A stretch of 8,541 nucleotides of DNA. Source: an uncultured Eubacteriales bacterium (GTDB lineage: Bacteria > Bacillota > Clostridia > Oscillospirales > Oscillospiraceae). The DNA lies in assembly GCA_900321335.1 (NCBI GenBank), contig ONVR01000152.1:1-8541 (forward strand), written 5' to 3'. Made by a program: the position numbers and the translations under genes. How positions within the stretch are numbered: position 1 is the first letter of the stretch; each line of letters begins with the position of its first letter. The notes beneath the pieces are model-generated. The model saw only the letters and a program-made list of their open reading frames with translations, made no database searches and was not told where the DNA came from. Shown here piece by piece: positions 7,098-8,541 of the stretch.

Positions 7098-8126
7098 TCA
7101 GGACACGGTGTCCCAGAGCATGCGCTTGTAGTAGCCCAGCTCCACCGTCTCAAAGAACTTGTCGATGTTGTCCAGATCCGTGTCTGCGGGGATGTCGCAG
7201 CCGGAGGAGATGATAAAGTTATCGTAGTTCATGCACTGCAGCAGCAGGCGCTGGGTGTCCAGTCGGACCTTTCTGGTGCTGTCGCAGTTGAACACGCCGG
7301 AGGGGCTGATGTTGCCCATGACGATGCAGTCCTTGGGCAGGTTCTCCAGCAGCTTGACCATATCCGCCTTGTCGCCGAAGTGGAACAGACGGCAGCCCGT
7401 GTCGGCCACCTCCGCGATCTTCGTCTCGATGGCGTTGGCGCAGTTGTGGTAGGCCACCAGGAAATTCTTGTCCTGGACCTCGTTGACGATCCGCTTGACG
7501 TAGTCGGTGGAAAACTCCTGCATCAGGCCCGGGGAGAGCAATCCGGCAAGGGGCTCTGCCATGATGACGCCGTGGGCGCCGGCGGCCTTGAGGGCCTTGA
7601 TATATTTTAAGGAGAACTCTGTGCACTTTTCCAGCACTGTATGGACGATCTCCGGCTCCTCGATACATTGCAGCAGGATCTCGTTGACGTCCATCAGTCG
7701 TCCCGCCATGGAGAAGGGGCCGGTGCAGTTGGCAAACACGGGCCGGTCGCTGATAAGCATGAGGGCCTTGCGGATCCCCTCCACGCACTCTCCCGTTCTG
7801 CCGGCGCCCACCTCGGGCACCTGCAGGGCGTCAGCGTCCTCCTGGGTTTCCACGATCTTGCCCATGATGGTGGGCACCGCGTCCGGCTTATAGATGGTCG
7901 TGGCGCCGAAGGCCTCCGCCTCCACGGAAAGATCCATGTAGCTGGTGGCAAAGGGCATCTTATACCGGTCGGCGATCAGCCGCATGCCCATGGCCATGAT
8001 CCGGCTGTCGCTGACAAGCTCCTTGACGGTTACAAACAGGAACTGGACCGAGGGGTAGGAAAGCAGAGGCATCGCCTTTTTGTTTCTCTCAGAGATCTGC
8101 TGGTTGAGCCATTGATACATATCCAT
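7098..8126 (-). CDS. Uroporphyrinogen decarboxylase-superfamily protein, corrinoid methyltransferase-like (MtaA/CmuA type)
   Basis: A 342-aa TIM-barrel protein of the URO-D superfamily. It carries the zinc signature of the methylcobalamin-dependent branch: His227-x-Cys229 in AYHNCAN and Cys310 in SSGCDIP. In MtaA/MtbA-type enzymes this H-x-C...C set binds zinc, which activates a thiol to accept a methyl group from a corrinoid protein. Haem-pathway HemE enzymes lack it, so a haem role is unlikely. The acceptor here is unknown; coenzyme M is improbable in a Firmicute, and tetrahydrofolate or another thiol would be a guess. The ATG at 8126 (MDMYQWLNQQ) was chosen because AAGGGAG lies 8 nt upstream. 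An upstream in-frame start at 8183 would add 19 Lys/Thr-rich residues that overlap the promoter. No corrinoid protein, substrate methyltransferase or reductive activase gene is beside it. The superfamily is sure; the subfamily is probable. Confidence 0.88.
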   Translation of the reverse strand: MDMYQWLNQQISERNKKAMPLLSYPSVQFLFVTVKELVSDSRIMAMGMRLIADRYKMPFATSYMDLSVEAEAFGATTIYKPDAVPTIMGKIVETQEDADALQVPEVGAGRTGECVEGIRKALMLISDRPVFANCTGPFSMAGRLMDVNEILLQCIEEPEIVHTVLEKCTEFSLKYIKALKAAGAHGVIMAEPLAGLLSPGLMQEFSTDYVKRIVNEVQDKNFLVAYHNCANAIETKIAEVADTGCRLFHFGDKADMVKLLENLPKDCIVMGNISPSGVFNCDSTRKVRLDTQRLLLQCMNYDNFIISSGCDIPADTDLDNIDKFFETVELGYYKRMLWDTVS

Positions 8127-8185
8127 ATTGGTTTCTCCCTTACTCCGTTTTTTGGTAGTTTTTTTCTTGCCGTTCTTTGTCAATT

Positions 8186-8215
8186 ATTATAATTCAAAGC
8201 TCCAATTTTGCGCAA
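8186..8215 (-). promoter_or_regulatory. Putative promoter of the URO-D-family gene
   Basis: The minus strand has TTGCGC (8210-8215), an 18-bp spacer and a perfect TATAAT (8186-8191), about 60 bp before the chosen start codon. The -10 is consensus and the -35 is weak (3 of 6). Because the predicted transcript would begin near 8179, a start codon at 8183 would not be transcribed from here, which supports the start at 8126. Confidence 0.6.
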
Positions 8216-8362
8216 TAGTTACAAATAACATTCCTTTCATTCTTATATTTATCCAAAAATATTTCCATTTCCTCCTGTTTTTTATAATTCAAATGAGAAC
8301 TTTTTTATTATTTTTGGTACATTTTTTCTACCTGCCGTGTCAGTCCTTTTTTGCAAAAAGCC

Positions 8363-8391
8363 TTGACAGCCAATACTATGTGTTGTATAGT
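8363..8391 (+). promoter_or_regulatory. Strong promoter of the padR-like gene
   Basis: A perfect TTGACA (8363-8368), a 17-bp spacer and TATAGT (8386-8391), five of six to consensus, on the plus strand. Transcription would start near 8398, leaving a leader of under 20 nt that consists almost only of the Shine-Dalgarno site AAGGAGG (8401-8407), 7 nt from the ATG. Confidence 0.88.
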
Positions 8392-8395
8392 ATTG
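8371..8395. promoter_or_regulatory. Probable PadR operator overlapping the promoter
   Basis: CAATACTAT (8371-8379) and ATAGTATTG (8387-8395) form a perfect 9-bp inverted repeat with a 7-bp centre. It covers the spacer and the -10 hexamer, so a bound dimer would block RNA polymerase. PadR-family regulators typically repress their own promoters at AT-rich dyads containing ATACT/AGTAT-like arms. Binding by the gene product just downstream is therefore the simplest reading, but it is inferred. Confidence 0.7.
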
Positions 8396-8414
8396 CGCGT
8401 AAGGAGGTATTGCC

Positions 8415-8541
8415 ATGCTTGGACCTCAACTCAAACGGGGACTGCTGGAGATCTGCGTTCTGGCCGCGATCCTGCGGGAGGAGTCTTACGGCTACAAGAT
8501 CATCAAGGACGTATCGGGCTGTGTGGAGATCTCCGAGTCCA
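8415..8541 (+). CDS. PadR-family transcriptional regulator (5' part only, cut by window)
   Basis: Forty-two codons are visible. The N-terminus MLGPQLKRGLLEICVLAAI, then ESYGYKIIKDVS and ISES, follows the PadR winged-helix pattern: a helix rich in Leu that starts the DNA-binding domain, the conserved YGYxI helix, and the SES of the recognition region. PadR proteins are dimeric repressors, usually of transporter, stress or membrane-protein genes lying next to them. The start is secure: AAGGAGG lies 7 nt upstream and a near-consensus promoter precedes it. The dyad over the promoter suggests autoregulation. Regulated neighbours, if any, lie beyond the right edge; small PadR proteins in Firmicutes are often followed by a DUF1700-type or ABC-transporter gene, which cannot be checked here. 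Confidence 0.85.
   Translation, partial: MLGPQLKRGLLEICVLAAILREESYGYKIIKDVSGCVEISES

Noticed and set aside
7641..8192. Open frame on the plus strand antisense to the URO-D-family gene
   Set aside because: In register with the real gene, which has its own ribosome binding site, promoter and conserved zinc ligands.
8194..8268. A 24-codon reading frame on the minus strand containing a CNYC motif, upstream of the URO-D-family gene
   Set aside because: An AGGAGG precedes the ATG by only 2 nt, too close for normal initiation. No promoter fits it, and it ends over the -10 of the next gene. Too short and AT-rich to support as a gene without conservation data.

Overview
The window looks like a chromosomal segment of a strictly anaerobic, high-GC member of the Clostridia (an Oscillospiraceae-type gut Firmicute is my best guess). 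The grounds are a homodimer-type pyruvate:ferredoxin oxidoreductase, a HtrA protease with a single N-terminal membrane anchor, strong Gram-positive Shine-Dalgarno sites, and GC-rich genes separated by sharply AT-rich spacers with sigma-A-like promoters. The genus assignment is inference only. No rRNA, tRNA, insertion sequence, CRISPR array or phage gene was seen.

Layout, left to right. (1) Minus strand, running off the left edge: an HtrA/DegP-family membrane-anchored serine protease with a complete catalytic triad and most of one PDZ domain. (2) A 237-bp AT-rich spacer with a -10-like element and a 21-bp palindrome in front of htrA, then the intrinsic terminator of the next gene. (3) Minus strand: a full-length pyruvate:ferredoxin (flavodoxin) oxidoreductase of about 1186 aa with all Fe-S and thiamine-diphosphate motifs. 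(4) A divergent AT-rich intergenic region with a good promoter on each strand and several dyad sequences. (5) Plus strand: comM/yifB, a Mg-chelatase-like AAA+ ATPase. (6) A strong hairpin between convergent genes. (7) Minus strand: a uroporphyrinogen-decarboxylase-superfamily protein with the H-x-C...C zinc signature of corrinoid-dependent methyltransferases. (8) An AT-rich spacer with two divergent promoters. (9) Plus strand, running off the right edge: the start of a PadR-family regulator whose promoter is overlaid by a perfect 9-bp inverted repeat.

The genes do not form one operon. Each appears to be its own transcription unit: every gene whose 5' flank is visible has a promoter candidate, and two strong hairpins separate units. 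Functionally they are a mix of envelope protein quality control (HtrA), central anaerobic carbon metabolism (PFOR), DNA processing in transformation or recombination (ComM), one-carbon or methyl transfer (the URO-D-family protein) and a transcription factor probably controlling a downstream operon outside the window.

I found no convincing new multi-gene system. The points worth a second look are regulatory: dyads at the htrA, PFOR, comM and padR promoters, a 5'-terminal stem-loop in the PFOR leader, and an apparently orphan corrinoid-type methyltransferase.
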